From the NCBI GenBank assembly GCA_903899985.1, contig CAIULL010000131.1, forward strand, positions 1 to 64,000: 64,000 bases of DNA, read 5' to 3'. The position numbers and the translations under genes are program-made. Below, in pieces: positions 8,474 through 17,334 of the stretch. The stretch's first letter is position 1. Every line of letters starts with the position of its first letter. This DNA comes from an uncultured Schlesneria sp. (lineage in GTDB: Bacteria; Planctomycetota; Planctomycetia; Planctomycetales; Planctomycetaceae). The notes beneath the pieces are model-generated. The model saw nothing but the letters and a program-made list of their open reading frames with translations, did no database searches and was not told the DNA's origin.

Positions 8474-9850
8474 TCACGGAGAATCCTTCGAATCCGAAGC
8501 GGCTTCGGCGTTGTCATCTTCTTGAGAAATGAGTAACCGATCGATTTTTGGACCGTCCATATCCACGATTTCCAGGCGAAGGTCATTCCAGTGAAGCACA
8601 TCACCAATATGAGGCGGTCTTTTCAGCAAAGCCAGGACAAGACCTGATACCGTGCCGACTCCACGCGGAACAGGGTCGGTCCAGCGCGACACATCCAGGG
8701 CTGTTTCCAGTTCATGCAGGTTTGAGGAACCATCGACAGACAGGCTTCCGTCTTCTCGCCGGACGATGTCTGGTTCGTGGCTGTCCCCGTCACGGCCATG
8801 TCGATGTTCATCGTGAATATCTCCGACCAGCATTTCGAGCACATCTTCGAGGGTGACCATTCCCTGCGTGCCACCGTACTCGTCCAGCACAATGGCGAGT
8901 TGCGTTTTGTGTTCACGGAACAATTCGAGCAGCCGGGTAATGGTGATCGATTTGGGAATGAAGAGGGGAGCTCGAATCATTCGTCGCAGATCGATCGGCC
9001 GCCCCAGGTACTGTTGGAGAAAGACATCCTTCAGGTAGACGAAGCCAACAATATCGTCGATGGTTCCTTCGCAGACGGGAATTCGTGAAAATCCGGACAT
9101 CGCCAGGGCACCGACGACTTCGTTAGAAGGGGTATCGATATCAAGCGCGTCGATATCGACTCGCGGCCGCAGGATTTCGGTCACGGTCCGGTCACCAAGC
9201 CGCAATGCCTCCATCGCGACTTTCTGTTCCGACTCTTCGAGCAGTCCGGCCTCGGTTCCGGCGTCGATCAGGTGTTGAATATCTTCGACCGAGACCGATT
9301 GCATCTGGTCGGTGCGCTGTCCAAGAACCTGTAAGACGAACTTGGTTGTTGCCTTTAAGAACCAGATGACGGGACGCGAAATCCGCTGCAAGATCAGCAT
9401 CGGATAGGCGACAAAACGAGCCAGTGGCTCGGCATTCTGAAATGCAATTCGCTTGGGGACAAGTTCACCGAGAATCAGGATGAGAAACCCGACACCGCAA
9501 ACAACAGCTGCGAAAGCGAGGCTGGATTTGTTTTCAGCAACCCAGGTGATGTTAACTTTTGAAAGGATTTCTTCCAGCGGCTCTTGTAAATGGGCACCGG
9601 CAAACGCGGATGCCATGACTCCGACAAGAGTCATTCCTACTTGGACCGTGGGGAGGAAGCGGTCTGCGTCTTTAGCCAGATTAAGAGCAACCTGCGAGGC
9701 GCCATCGCCTTCTTCGGCCCATTGTTCAAGGCGACCGCGTCGCGCTGTGAGAATAGCGATTTCGGCAGCTGCGAAAAAACCATTCAACAGCGCCAGCAGG
9801 ACAATCATACTCAGCTCGACAGCCCACGACACAATAGTCTCCAAGGTCAC
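8474..9850 (-). CDS. CNNM/CorC (HlyC) family membrane protein
   Basis: The product of about 458 residues has the family order: an N-terminal DUF21 membrane domain with LLALLNGFFAAAEIAIL, two CBS domains (around FSRIPVCEG and VLDEYGGTQGMVTLEDVLE), and a C-terminal CorC_HlyC domain (VSGLVLALLKRPPHIGD). Relatives export Mg2+ or Co2+; older annotation as hemolysin is misleading. The frame is open to 10090, but the first 80 residues look non-coding. I place the start at GTG 9850 shortly before the first membrane segment; an ATG 14 codons further in is an alternative. It is the first gene of the minus-strand run and is divergent from the MarR cassette. Confidence 0.85.
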   Translation of the reverse strand: MTLETIVSWAVELSMIVLLALLNGFFAAAEIAILTARRGRLEQWAEEGDGASQVALNLAKDADRFLPTVQVGMTLVGVMASAFAGAHLQEPLEEILSKVNITWVAENKSSLAFAAVVCGVGFLILILGELVPKRIAFQNAEPLARFVAYPMLILQRISRPVIWFLKATTKFVLQVLGQRTDQMQSVSVEDIQHLIDAGTEAGLLEESEQKVAMEALRLGDRTVTEILRPRVDIDALDIDTPSNEVVGALAMSGFSRIPVCEGTIDDIVGFVYLKDVFLQQYLGRPIDLRRMIRAPLFIPKSITITRLLELFREHKTQLAIVLDEYGGTQGMVTLEDVLEMLVGDIHDEHRHGRDGDSHEPDIVRREDGSLSVDGSSNLHELETALDVSRWTDPVPRGVGTVSGLVLALLKRPPHIGDVLHWNDLRLEIVDMDGPKIDRLLISQEDDNAEAASDSKDSP

Positions 9851-10109
9851 GGACCTGTTCAATTGACATGAATCAAGATTATGAGCAAGACACCTCAGAA
9901 CAACCAGCCAAAGGAGTTCAATCAAGATCGAAATTCGATTTTCGTCTGTACATCGCCTTGCTTTTCCAGAGAAAAATGTGGCGGCCTGGTGCGGCGAATT
10001 TGCGTGTTCAACAATTGACGAGCCCCACGTCATTGACCCGTTTTGACACGGCGTCGCGTCAGCGCAGTCAGCCTTCGCCGGTGATTTCACGAAATCTCAA
10101 GAAAACAAT

Positions 10110-10142
10110 TTGACACGACGATAGTTCACATGTAAACTATCG
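10110..10142 (+). promoter_or_regulatory. Near-consensus promoter overlapped by a palindromic operator
   Basis: TTGACA at 10110-10115 is followed, after 17 bases, by TAAACT at 10133-10138, with a TG just upstream of the -10 element. Lying across the spacer and -10 box is a 24-bp palindrome at 10119-10142, cgatagttcacatg meeting catgtaaactatcg, with one mismatched pair. Its size and position fit a MarR-family dimer site that would block RNA polymerase. AGGAGG and ATG 10166 of a marR-type gene follow at once, so self-repression of the cassette is likely. Confidence 0.85.
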
Positions 10143-10165
10143 TCCGACAGGAGGCAGCCGTCACG

Positions 10166-10663
10166 ATGACACCGAACCAGCTACAGCACGAACTGAAAAA
10201 GAAGCACCCGTTTGAATCACTCGAACAGGAAGCGACTTTGAATATTGTTCGCACGAACGATCAATTCCAGAACCGGTTTGGGCGACTGTTTCGCGAACAC
10301 GGGCTGACTTCGTCTCAGTACAACGTGTTGCGGATTTTGCGAGGGGAAGGGAGGCCAATGCCATGCCTGGATATCGCGGAAAGGATGGTTCAGGTCGTTC
10401 CCGCGATGACGGGGCTTGTTGACCGGCTGGAAAAACAGGGACTGGTTCGGCGGGACCGATGTACTGAAGACCGTCGAGTGATCTTTATTGAGTTGACGGA
10501 GAAAGGTGCGGAGTTGCTTCAGCGGCTGGACGAACCTGTCATGGAGCTGCATCGGACCCTGGTTGGACATCTGAGCCAGGCCGAACTGAAGGAGTTGAGC
10601 CGCCTGTTGGAAAAATGTCGTCAGAGCGTGAGATCTGCTGATTGCGTGAGATCTGCTGAGTGA
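10166..10663 (+). CDS. MarR family transcriptional regulator
   Basis: The 165-residue protein has the MarR winged-helix fold. A helical N-terminus leads to FREHGLTSSQYNVLRILRGEG, the recognition region (CLDIAERMVQVVPAMTGLVDRLEKQGLV) and the wing (RRDRCTEDRRVIFIELTEKG). Start ATG 10166 follows a clean AGGAGG. The only cysteines outside the wing region are Cys67-like in PCLDIAERM and one in the C-terminal tail, so thiol sensing is possible but not shown. A 16-base direct repeat at the 3' end encodes the tail VRSADCVRSAE. It is the first gene before pirin, DoxX and old yellow enzyme genes, a set typical of quinone or electrophile defence, and probably represses them. Confidence 0.9.
   Translation: MTPNQLQHELKKKHPFESLEQEATLNIVRTNDQFQNRFGRLFREHGLTSSQYNVLRILRGEGRPMPCLDIAERMVQVVPAMTGLVDRLEKQGLVRRDRCTEDRRVIFIELTEKGAELLQRLDEPVMELHRTLVGHLSQAELKELSRLLEKCRQSVRSADCVRSAE
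10626..10659 (+). repeat. 16-bp tandem-like direct repeat at the 3' end of marR
   Basis: gcgtgagatctgctga occurs at 10626-10641 and again at 10644-10659, an 18-base period that keeps frame. It duplicates six codons at the very end of the regulator. The second copy leads into the stop codon. Confidence 0.85.
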
Positions 10664-10738
10664 TAGACGTCGACCAATTTCCTTGCCAGTCAGATCACCT
10701 GCGAACCATCGTTTCACCACGAGATTCAGAGTGTCAAT

Positions 10739-11437
10739 ATGATCCAGATTCGTAAGTCGACAGACAGAGGCCACGCAGATCACGGCTGGCTGAATACCTA
10801 TCACACATTTTCATTTGCCTCGTATCGGGACCCGAAGCAGATGGGGTTCCGATCGCTACGGGTGATGAATGAAGACTGGGTTACTCCGGGTCAAGGTTTC
10901 GGCGCTCATCCGCATCAAGACATGGAGATTGTGACATACGTCCTGGAAGGAGCCCTGGAGCATAAGGATTCGATGGGTAACGGTGAGGTTCTGCGGCCTG
11001 GCGAATTTCAACGGATGACAGCCGGAACCGGGATTACTCATAGTGAATTTAATCCATCCGCTACCGAGCCGGTCCACCTGTATCAGATCTGGCTTTATCC
11101 AAACCAGAAAGGTCTGGAGCCCAGTTACGAACAAAAGCGATTTCCTGAAGCGGAACGACAAAACCGTTTGCGGCTTGTCGCATCACAGGGATCTGACCAG
11201 GGTTCGTTGTTAATCCACCAGGACGCTCGGATTTTTCTGGCTCGTCTGGAGCGCGGTCATGAAGTTGTTCATGAGCTGGCCGTGGGTCGTCATGCGTGGC
11301 TGCAGGTCATGCGTGGTTCGGTCAAATTAAACGGGCAGGAATTACATACCAGCGATGGGGCTTCCGTCAGTGACGAGACGTCGCTGTCGATTCAATCGAC
11401 AGATGACGCGGAAGTGATGTTGTTCGATCTGGCGTAA
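10739..11437 (+). CDS. Pirin family protein (bicupin)
   Basis: The 232-residue bicupin resembles YhhW/YhaK. The metal site of the N-terminal cupin is intact: His57 and His59 in AHPHQDMEIVTYVLEG, then His101 and Glu103 in GITHSEF. Relatives bind Fe and some show quercetin dioxygenase activity. In bacteria pirins also act as redox or stress proteins. The second cupin (about 145-230) is more diverged, as usual. The gene lies 75 bases after marR and 38 before the DoxX gene. The ribosome-binding site is weak, so it may rely on read-through from marR. Confidence 0.92.
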   Translation: MIQIRKSTDRGHADHGWLNTYHTFSFASYRDPKQMGFRSLRVMNEDWVTPGQGFGAHPHQDMEIVTYVLEGALEHKDSMGNGEVLRPGEFQRMTAGTGITHSEFNPSATEPVHLYQIWLYPNQKGLEPSYEQKRFPEAERQNRLRLVASQGSDQGSLLIHQDARIFLARLERGHEVVHELAVGRHAWLQVMRGSVKLNGQELHTSDGASVSDETSLSIQSTDDAEVMLFDLA

Positions 11438-11475
11438 ACGATCTTGATAATCCCTTTCATGAAAGAGATCTGTCG

Positions 11476-11916
11476 ATGAAAACGGTCCTCCATGGTCTGT
11501 TGAATGTCTTAAGCAGAGTGATGATCGCGACAATTTTTCTATTGAGTGCCGTCGGAAACAAGATTCCGAAATTTGACGATGTCGCGGCCTTGATGAAGTC
11601 TCAGGGAATCCCACAGCCACAGGTCATGCTGGCGGGAGCGATTCTTTTCCTGATTGCCGGCAGCCTGTCAATTATTCTGGGCTACAAAGCCCGCATCGGA
11701 GCGGGCCTTTTATTTGTATTTCTCGTGTTGGCAACCTATTACTTTCACGACTTCTGGAACGTCATCAACCCGCTGAAACAGCAGTTGAAGCAAGAGCAAA
11801 TGATCCAATTCATGAAGAATCTCTCGCTGATGGGAACCATGCTGTTCGTCATGGCCAATGGCTCAGGACCGATGAGCCTGGACCAGCGTCACTCGTCAAA
11901 ATCCCGCAAGGGCTAA
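11476..11916 (+). CDS. DoxX family membrane protein
   Basis: The 146-residue protein has four hydrophobic segments (about 10-28, 50-70, 75-95, 115-135), as expected for DoxX/DoxD-like inner-membrane proteins. The N-terminal pattern RVMIATIFLLSAVGNKIPKF is typical. Family members such as Bacillus MhqP and CatD are induced by quinones and electrophiles, which suits its position between pirin and old yellow enzyme genes. Biochemical activity is unclear. A GC hairpin at 11689-11706 followed by ctttta lies inside the coding sequence. Confidence 0.88.
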   Translation: MKTVLHGLLNVLSRVMIATIFLLSAVGNKIPKFDDVAALMKSQGIPQPQVMLAGAILFLIAGSLSIILGYKARIGAGLLFVFLVLATYYFHDFWNVINPLKQQLKQEQMIQFMKNLSLMGTMLFVMANGSGPMSLDQRHSSKSRKG

Positions 11917-11993
11917 TAAGTCCTGGCGAGGCGCTCTCGCCGTTTCCTAGTGTCCCCGCCCGTCGACCCGTTTAGAAACTCAAAGGAAATCTC

Positions 11994-13094
11994 ATGTCTG
12001 ACCAGGCTCTTTTTCAGTCGTTTGCTCTCGGTGATCTGACGCTTCGCAACCGGATTGTATTGGCTCCGATGACACGTGCCAGGTCAGGAGCCGACCGACT
12101 GGCGAATTCGATCAACGCGAAATATTACGCTCAACGAAGTTCTGCTGGCTTGATTGTGTCGGAAGGGACAACGATCTCTGAAGAGGCGAACGGGTGGGGT
12201 GAATCTCCCGGGATCTACACCGACAAGATGGCCGACGCCTGGAAACCGGTTGTTGACGCCGTTCATCAGAAGCAAGGGGTGATTTTCTTACAACTGTGGC
12301 ATTGTGGCCGAGCTTCGCACAGTTCGTTTCAGAATGGAAAATTGCCCGTTGCACCTTCGGCAATAAAACTTAACGGAGACTACGTTCATACGCCGACGGG
12401 TAAGCAGCCTTACGAAGTTCCCAGAGCGTTGGAAACAGCGGAAATTTCCCGTGTTGTCGGTGACTACCGGCTGGCTGCCGAACGGGCGAAATCGGCGGGA
12501 TTTGACGGCGTCGAGATTCACGGCGCGAACGGGTATCTGATCGACGAATTTCTCCAGTCGAAGACCAACCACAGAACCGATCAATATGGTGGCAGTATTG
12601 AGAATCGATTCCAATTCTTAAAGGAAGTTGTGGAAGCGGTCACATCGGTCTGGTCGGCACACAAAGTCGGCGTCAGGTTGTCTCCGAATGGCGTGTACAA
12701 CGACATGGGATCACCGGATTACCGGGAACAATTTACCTACGTGGCAAAGCAACTCAATCAGTACAAACTGGCCTATCTTCACGTGATGGACGGATTGGGA
12801 TTCGGCTTTCACAATCTTGGCGAGCCAATGACGTTATCCGAGATCCGTGCGGTGTTTCACGGTACGCTGATTGGAAATTGCGGGTACACGGAAGCGACTG
12901 CGACGCAGGCGGTTTCCGCGGGTTATGCGGACTTGATTGCTTTCGGGCGGCCCTTCATCAGCAACCCTGACCTGGTTGAGAGATTTCAGAAAGGGCTTCC
13001 GCTCGCCGAACCAGCCCCGATGTCGGACTGGTATTCTCCGACGGGTGAAAAAGGATATACCGATTACCCAAGTTACTCGGCGAATCACGCTTGA
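11994..13094 (+). CDS. Old yellow enzyme family alkene reductase (NemA-like)
   Basis: The 366-residue FMN barrel reduces activated C=C bonds of enones, quinones, nitro esters and similar electrophiles using NAD(P)H. Recognisable stretches are LAPMTRARS near the start, LWHCGRASH, the substrate-binding region FDGVEIHGANGYLIDEFLQ, and NHRTDQYGGSIENRFQFL. The C-terminal phosphate-binding part is IAFGRPFISNPDLVERF. ATG 11994 has AAGGAAA 5 bases upstream. It is the last gene of the MarR cassette and is followed by a terminator. Confidence 0.95.
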   Translation: MSDQALFQSFALGDLTLRNRIVLAPMTRARSGADRLANSINAKYYAQRSSAGLIVSEGTTISEEANGWGESPGIYTDKMADAWKPVVDAVHQKQGVIFLQLWHCGRASHSSFQNGKLPVAPSAIKLNGDYVHTPTGKQPYEVPRALETAEISRVVGDYRLAAERAKSAGFDGVEIHGANGYLIDEFLQSKTNHRTDQYGGSIENRFQFLKEVVEAVTSVWSAHKVGVRLSPNGVYNDMGSPDYREQFTYVAKQLNQYKLAYLHVMDGLGFGFHNLGEPMTLSEIRAVFHGTLIGNCGYTEATATQAVSAGYADLIAFGRPFISNPDLVERFQKGLPLAEPAPMSDWYSPTGEKGYTDYPSYSANHA

Positions 13095-13128
13095 ACGGCT
13101 TAAAGACTGAGGAACATTAACGACTGGG

Positions 13129-13172
13129 CCACCCTTTCTGCTTCTGCGTCATGCTGAAAGGGTGGTCTTTTT
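13129..13172 (+). terminator. Rho-independent terminator after the MarR cassette
   Basis: ccaccctttc at 13129-13138 and gaaagggtgg at 13155-13164 form a perfect 10-bp stem followed by tcttttta. It lies 35 bases after the old yellow enzyme stop codon and should close the marR-pirin-doxX-OYE transcript. Confidence 0.85.
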
Positions 13173-13259
13173 ACGACGTCCGAATGAAAGGCCATAACTC
13201 GATTGAGCTTTTTGACGTAATTCCGAAAATTTCTCGGGTTTTTATGTGAAACCTCAGGT

Positions 13260-14864
13260 ATGATTTCGTCTGTAAACCGAACCTTTGCGATTCTCGCGAC
13301 CGACCCATGCATTTTGTACGGTTGTCACCCGTCACGGGCAGTTTTCCACTTGTTGGTAGTGCGGGGGTTTACCGAAGGTGAAACTCAGGTCAAGGACGTA
13401 GTTGTGCACGAAATCGATTCTACGCAACGTCGCCGTCGGTTGAGATTGATCAAAGCCGAAGACGAACAAACCGATGATCGTTTTCGTTCCGCCGCATCGA
13501 TTCTTGCACCCGCTTCGACGACAGAAGCGGCTCGATTTGAAGTCGAACGGATTCATCGACGGATGATGATGGACTGCCGGGCGAAATCTGGAGCCAGGAT
13601 TCGAATTGAATTTCCCGGTGAGGAAATTCAGTTTGTCACGATGAACCAACCCTACCTGTTAATTGGTCGTGATCCCCATTGTGACTTGAAGTTAGACCAC
13701 GAAGCGGTCCATCCACGGCATATTTTTCTGCAATGGGTCAACGGGCAGATCTTCTGGTGCGATATTGCTCCACGTGAGAATGCCGATCAGCGTCAGCCAT
13801 CAAATGGAAATTGGTTCGACGTCGAGCCGATCAGCATCGGACCCTACCGGCTGTCTCTCGACAAACCGGGTGTTTCTGCAAAACTCGACGACTCGCCGCT
13901 GGATCGCTCATCCCAGTTGGCCGACGAGTTTCCTCAGTTAGCGTTTCAATTTGTGGGTGTCGAACAAAGCGAAAACCTTTGGTCAGTGAATCGCATCCTG
14001 ACAATGATCGGTCGGGGTTCGCAGTGTAAGCTTCGTTTAAATCATCCCTCGATGCCGTATGTGCAAGCCTGTCTGTTGCGGACAAGACACTGTTGTTGGC
14101 TTGTCGATATTGAGGGGACAGGGACAACCGGCGTCAACGGCAGGGCCATCACCGTCTCGCCGATTGATATTGGCGACATTTTGCAGCTCGGGCCGTTCCG
14201 AGTTGAAGTCGTGACAAAGTCGATTTCAAAACCAGATTCGTCTGCAACCAGTCGCTCGAAAACACCTCGCAACGTGCGACAAGCGAGCAGGACGGAAGCT
14301 CGGAATAATGACCTGATTGCGGACGTTACTTCGAAATCCTCAGCGACCCCAGTCAACAATCCAGTCGAACTGCAATCTGCGACAGGCAACGTGGTTTTCG
14401 CAAAAGACACTGGAGTGACTCAGCTTCAGAAGGAACCGACGATCAATGGTCATCTGGCTGACCCTGGTAAGACGCCTGACGATGATCCAAAAGTTAACTA
14501 TCCTGTGGTTGCGGATTTGAATTTGATTCAGGCGACCGAGAAGAAAAGGAATGTCGCGGGTGCGGATCAGCCGAGTTCCCATCCAGAGGAATTGCCTGGT
14601 TTAACGATCACGCTTCCCGCAACAAAACTTCCCACAGCGGTGGCACTAGATCCGTCGATTGCGAGTTTTATTAAAGCGCATGAGCTTCAACTGTTAATTC
14701 TCAAGGCTCAACTGGAACGAATCAAAGCGGTTTATGAAAAGCCGAGAAGTCAATCGATTTCCAAACAGGCCCGGTCGATGCTGGACAAAGCGATGTGCGA
14801 AACAATGAAAACCCACGAATTGATGTATGAATCGATCAAGCAGTTAACTCAACAAATCAAGTAA
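13260..14864 (+). CDS. Protein with two FHA domains
   Basis: The frame encodes up to 534 residues. Two forkhead-associated domains can be seen. The first, about 130-195, has the pattern YLLIGRDPHCDLKLDHEAVHPRHIFL. The second, about 235-310, has LTMIGRGSQCKLRLNHPSMPYVQACL. FHA domains bind phosphothreonine and usually link to Ser/Thr kinases, which planctomycetes have in number. After residue 320 the chain is polar and low in complexity until a helical C-terminus (about 460-534). No signal peptide or membrane segment is seen. The true start is uncertain: the first 90 residues look poorly conserved and no good ribosome-binding site is seen, so it may begin further in. Partner kinase unknown. 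Confidence 0.8.
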   Translation: MISSVNRTFAILATDPCILYGCHPSRAVFHLLVVRGFTEGETQVKDVVVHEIDSTQRRRRLRLIKAEDEQTDDRFRSAASILAPASTTEAARFEVERIHRRMMMDCRAKSGARIRIEFPGEEIQFVTMNQPYLLIGRDPHCDLKLDHEAVHPRHIFLQWVNGQIFWCDIAPRENADQRQPSNGNWFDVEPISIGPYRLSLDKPGVSAKLDDSPLDRSSQLADEFPQLAFQFVGVEQSENLWSVNRILTMIGRGSQCKLRLNHPSMPYVQACLLRTRHCCWLVDIEGTGTTGVNGRAITVSPIDIGDILQLGPFRVEVVTKSISKPDSSATSRSKTPRNVRQASRTEARNNDLIADVTSKSSATPVNNPVELQSATGNVVFAKDTGVTQLQKEPTINGHLADPGKTPDDDPKVNYPVVADLNLIQATEKKRNVAGADQPSSHPEELPGLTITLPATKLPTAVALDPSIASFIKAHELQLLILKAQLERIKAVYEKPRSQSISKQARSMLDKAMCETMKTHELMYESIKQLTQQIK

Positions 14865-15031
14865 TGAACGATTCATGATCACAAGAATGTGACTGGTGCG
14901 GATTTCCACCTTTAGAAAACCTGGTCTTGGTCAAGCCCTTTGGAATGACGTCTGAGCAGATGTCAAAGCGTTGATTTTCGAGCAGCATCGCGAGGTCGAT
15001 CTGTTCTCCGCGGGTGATTCTCTGTCGGAAT

Positions 15032-17059
15032 TCAAGCACGTAGCGTGGCTGACAACTTTTCGAAACACGAGGCGATGACAGCCTTTTGAGCGGCTTCTAT
15101 TTCCTCACTGGTCAACGTGCGGTCAGATCGATACGAGAGTGTCACGACGTACGACTTCTTTCCTTCAGGAATTTGTTTACCCCGATATTGACCACCGAAG
15201 GAAACGGTTTCCAGGAGCGGTCCTCCCGCCTGACGTACTGTCTGTTCGAGCGTTGACCAGGTGACGGATTCTTCCAACACAAAATTCAAATCACGGGAAG
15301 ACGCTTGATGTGTCGGAAGCTCGCGGAATTTCGGGACGAGATCGGCGTGAGCTTCAAGGACGGCCAGATTCAGTTCGGCAACTGTGACGGCATCTCGCAA
15401 ATCGAGTTGATCAGTGACGGAGCGATCCAATTCACCAATCAAACCCCACAATTGGCCATTGACGAGAACTTCGGCGCCTCGACCTGGCACAAATTGATCC
15501 AACGCGAATTCGCGGAATGTCAGTTCGGCAATCGGATTCACGCACATTGCGAGTTGCTCGACCACCCCCTTCAGTTCATGAAACGCGCGTCCGCTGACGA
15601 GACTCACCATTCTTGGTTCTGCGTCGTGTTCTGGTACAGCCTTATCGGCAGAAAGATAAACGCGGGCAATTTCGAAAAGCTGTGCGTGAAATTGTCCATG
15701 TCGCTCGTTCTCGCGTCGCGAGACGAGCAGACTTGGGATTAGGCTTTGACGAAGTCGGCTGAATTCCGGGAAATCGGAGTGTTCAATACACAGCGGAGCT
15801 CGTGCGTCACCGTGCGGAGTAAAAAGTTTTCTTTCCGTTTCACTCACCAGGGAGACCGTCATTGCTTCGTAGAAGCCCGCAGCGGTTAATGTCTCGCGCA
15901 CACGATCACTGACGCGATCCTGAAATCGTTTTTTGCTGGCACATAAGGGGACTGGCGAGTCTTCGGGGATTTTGTCATACCCATAAATTCGAATGATCTC
16001 TTCGATCAGATCGATTTCGCGAGTCAAATCGCGGCGATTGGAAGGGATTGAGAACGTCGCCGAGGTATCGCCATCACGAGTTTGCACGTTCAAACCGAGT
16101 GCTTCGAGAATTCGGACGGTCTCTTTAACCGAGATATCGATTCCGAGTACCTGACGGATTCGTTGGAATCGCAATGTGACCAGCTCACGCTCAACAGGTG
16201 GTCGAACGCCCGCGAAGAGAGGCTCGTCGAGTAATTCACCTCCCGCGAGTTCAAGGATGAGTTCACAACAACGTCGGCTGGCCCAATCAGGCCCATGCGG
16301 GTCGAGTGATCGTTCGAACCGGTAGGACGAGTCACTTCGAAGTTTCAGCTTGCGAGAGGCGTTACGAATCGCCAGGGGCGAAAAGAGCGCTGACTCAATG
16401 AGAACGTCTTTCGTTGCAGATGTGATTTCGGTTTCGGCTCCGCCCATGATTCCGGCGATCGCGACCGGATGATCGGCGTCGGCGATGACACAAATCTCAT
16501 CAGTCAACGAGTACTCTTTATGATCAATTGCCTGCAGTTTTTCGCCAGATTTTGCTCGGCGTACAATGATCCTTTTTCCGTGGAGCTTATTGAAATCGAA
16601 TGCATGCAGGGGCTGACCGCATTCCATCAGCACATAGTTGGTGATATCGACAATGTTATTGATCGATGGAATGCCAACCGTCTTTAATCGCGCAACCATC
16701 CAAGCCGGGCTGGGCCCCACTTTGACGCCCCGAATGACGCGCGCATAGTACTGTGAACACAAATCAGGAGATTCGATCGAGACCGAAGTGATTGTTGTTG
16801 TTTTTGTTGAAACGGACCGAGGTGCCGCCGCTGGAATCTTGATCGGTTTTTCGTACAAGACGGCAGCTTCGCGGGCAACTCCCAGGTGTCCGAGACAATC
16901 AGGCCTGTTGCTGGTCACTTCAAGATCAATGCACGAATCGGCGTCGATGGCATGGAACTCTTCTAAATTAAGACCCGACATCGTCAATCGATCGGACAAC
17001 TCAGCGACCGAGACATCGAGGGAAACATATTGATTAAGCCAGTTCCAGCTGACGAGCAT
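15032..17059 (-). CDS. pheT: Phenylalanyl-tRNA synthetase beta subunit, short form
   Basis: The 675-residue protein pairs with PheS to charge tRNA-Phe. The N-terminal B1 part (VSWNWLNQYVSLD, LTMSGLNLEEF) runs straight into LEVTSNRPDCLGHLGVAREAAVLYEKP at about residue 50. In E. coli or Bacillus PheT (about 800 residues) the EMAP-II-like tRNA-binding OB domain of roughly 110 residues lies between these. That domain is absent here. The B3/B4 region, the B5 domain and the C-terminal anticodon-binding FDX-ACB domain (LPTHQASSRDLNFVLEE onward) are present. pheS is not next to it, unlike the common pheST operon. It is divergent from the PQQ propeller gene at 17335. Confidence 0.95.
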   Translation of the reverse strand: MLVSWNWLNQYVSLDVSVAELSDRLTMSGLNLEEFHAIDADSCIDLEVTSNRPDCLGHLGVAREAAVLYEKPIKIPAAAPRSVSTKTTTITSVSIESPDLCSQYYARVIRGVKVGPSPAWMVARLKTVGIPSINNIVDITNYVLMECGQPLHAFDFNKLHGKRIIVRRAKSGEKLQAIDHKEYSLTDEICVIADADHPVAIAGIMGGAETEITSATKDVLIESALFSPLAIRNASRKLKLRSDSSYRFERSLDPHGPDWASRRCCELILELAGGELLDEPLFAGVRPPVERELVTLRFQRIRQVLGIDISVKETVRILEALGLNVQTRDGDTSATFSIPSNRRDLTREIDLIEEIIRIYGYDKIPEDSPVPLCASKKRFQDRVSDRVRETLTAAGFYEAMTVSLVSETERKLFTPHGDARAPLCIEHSDFPEFSRLRQSLIPSLLVSRRENERHGQFHAQLFEIARVYLSADKAVPEHDAEPRMVSLVSGRAFHELKGVVEQLAMCVNPIAELTFREFALDQFVPGRGAEVLVNGQLWGLIGELDRSVTDQLDLRDAVTVAELNLAVLEAHADLVPKFRELPTHQASSRDLNFVLEESVTWSTLEQTVRQAGGPLLETVSFGGQYRGKQIPEGKKSYVVTLSYRSDRTLTSEEIEAAQKAVIASCFEKLSATLRA

Positions 17060-17334
17060 TTCGATTCACCAATCTCATACAAAAGTCTACCGAGTTTGAT
17101 TTCGGAGGTTTTCTTGACCCGTTTTGACCGCAGACCTGAACGTTAAGGTCAGAGCGTCAAATTACCCGATGTTGGTCGAAAAGTAACCTGTACGCCAAAA
17201 TCGGGATCATGGCCCTTGTGCGGGCTTGGCTGCTTGCTCGACCGATCGTGTTTGGGTATGTTTAGGACCAATACTTATAGATCCCGCCATGATCTGCCCG
17301 CCCGATTTCGAGTCTGAAACACAGGATGTTCACC

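Noticed and set aside
11689-11712. A terminator-like GC hairpin followed by ctttta
   Set aside because: It lies inside the doxX coding sequence and encodes part of a membrane segment. Read-through is needed for the rest of the gene.
14857-15039. A 60-codon open frame downstream of pheT on the same strand, starting at GTG
   Set aside because: It overlaps the end of pheT by 8 bases and has no ribosome-binding site or recognised family. It might be a tiny real gene, but nothing beyond its openness supports it.
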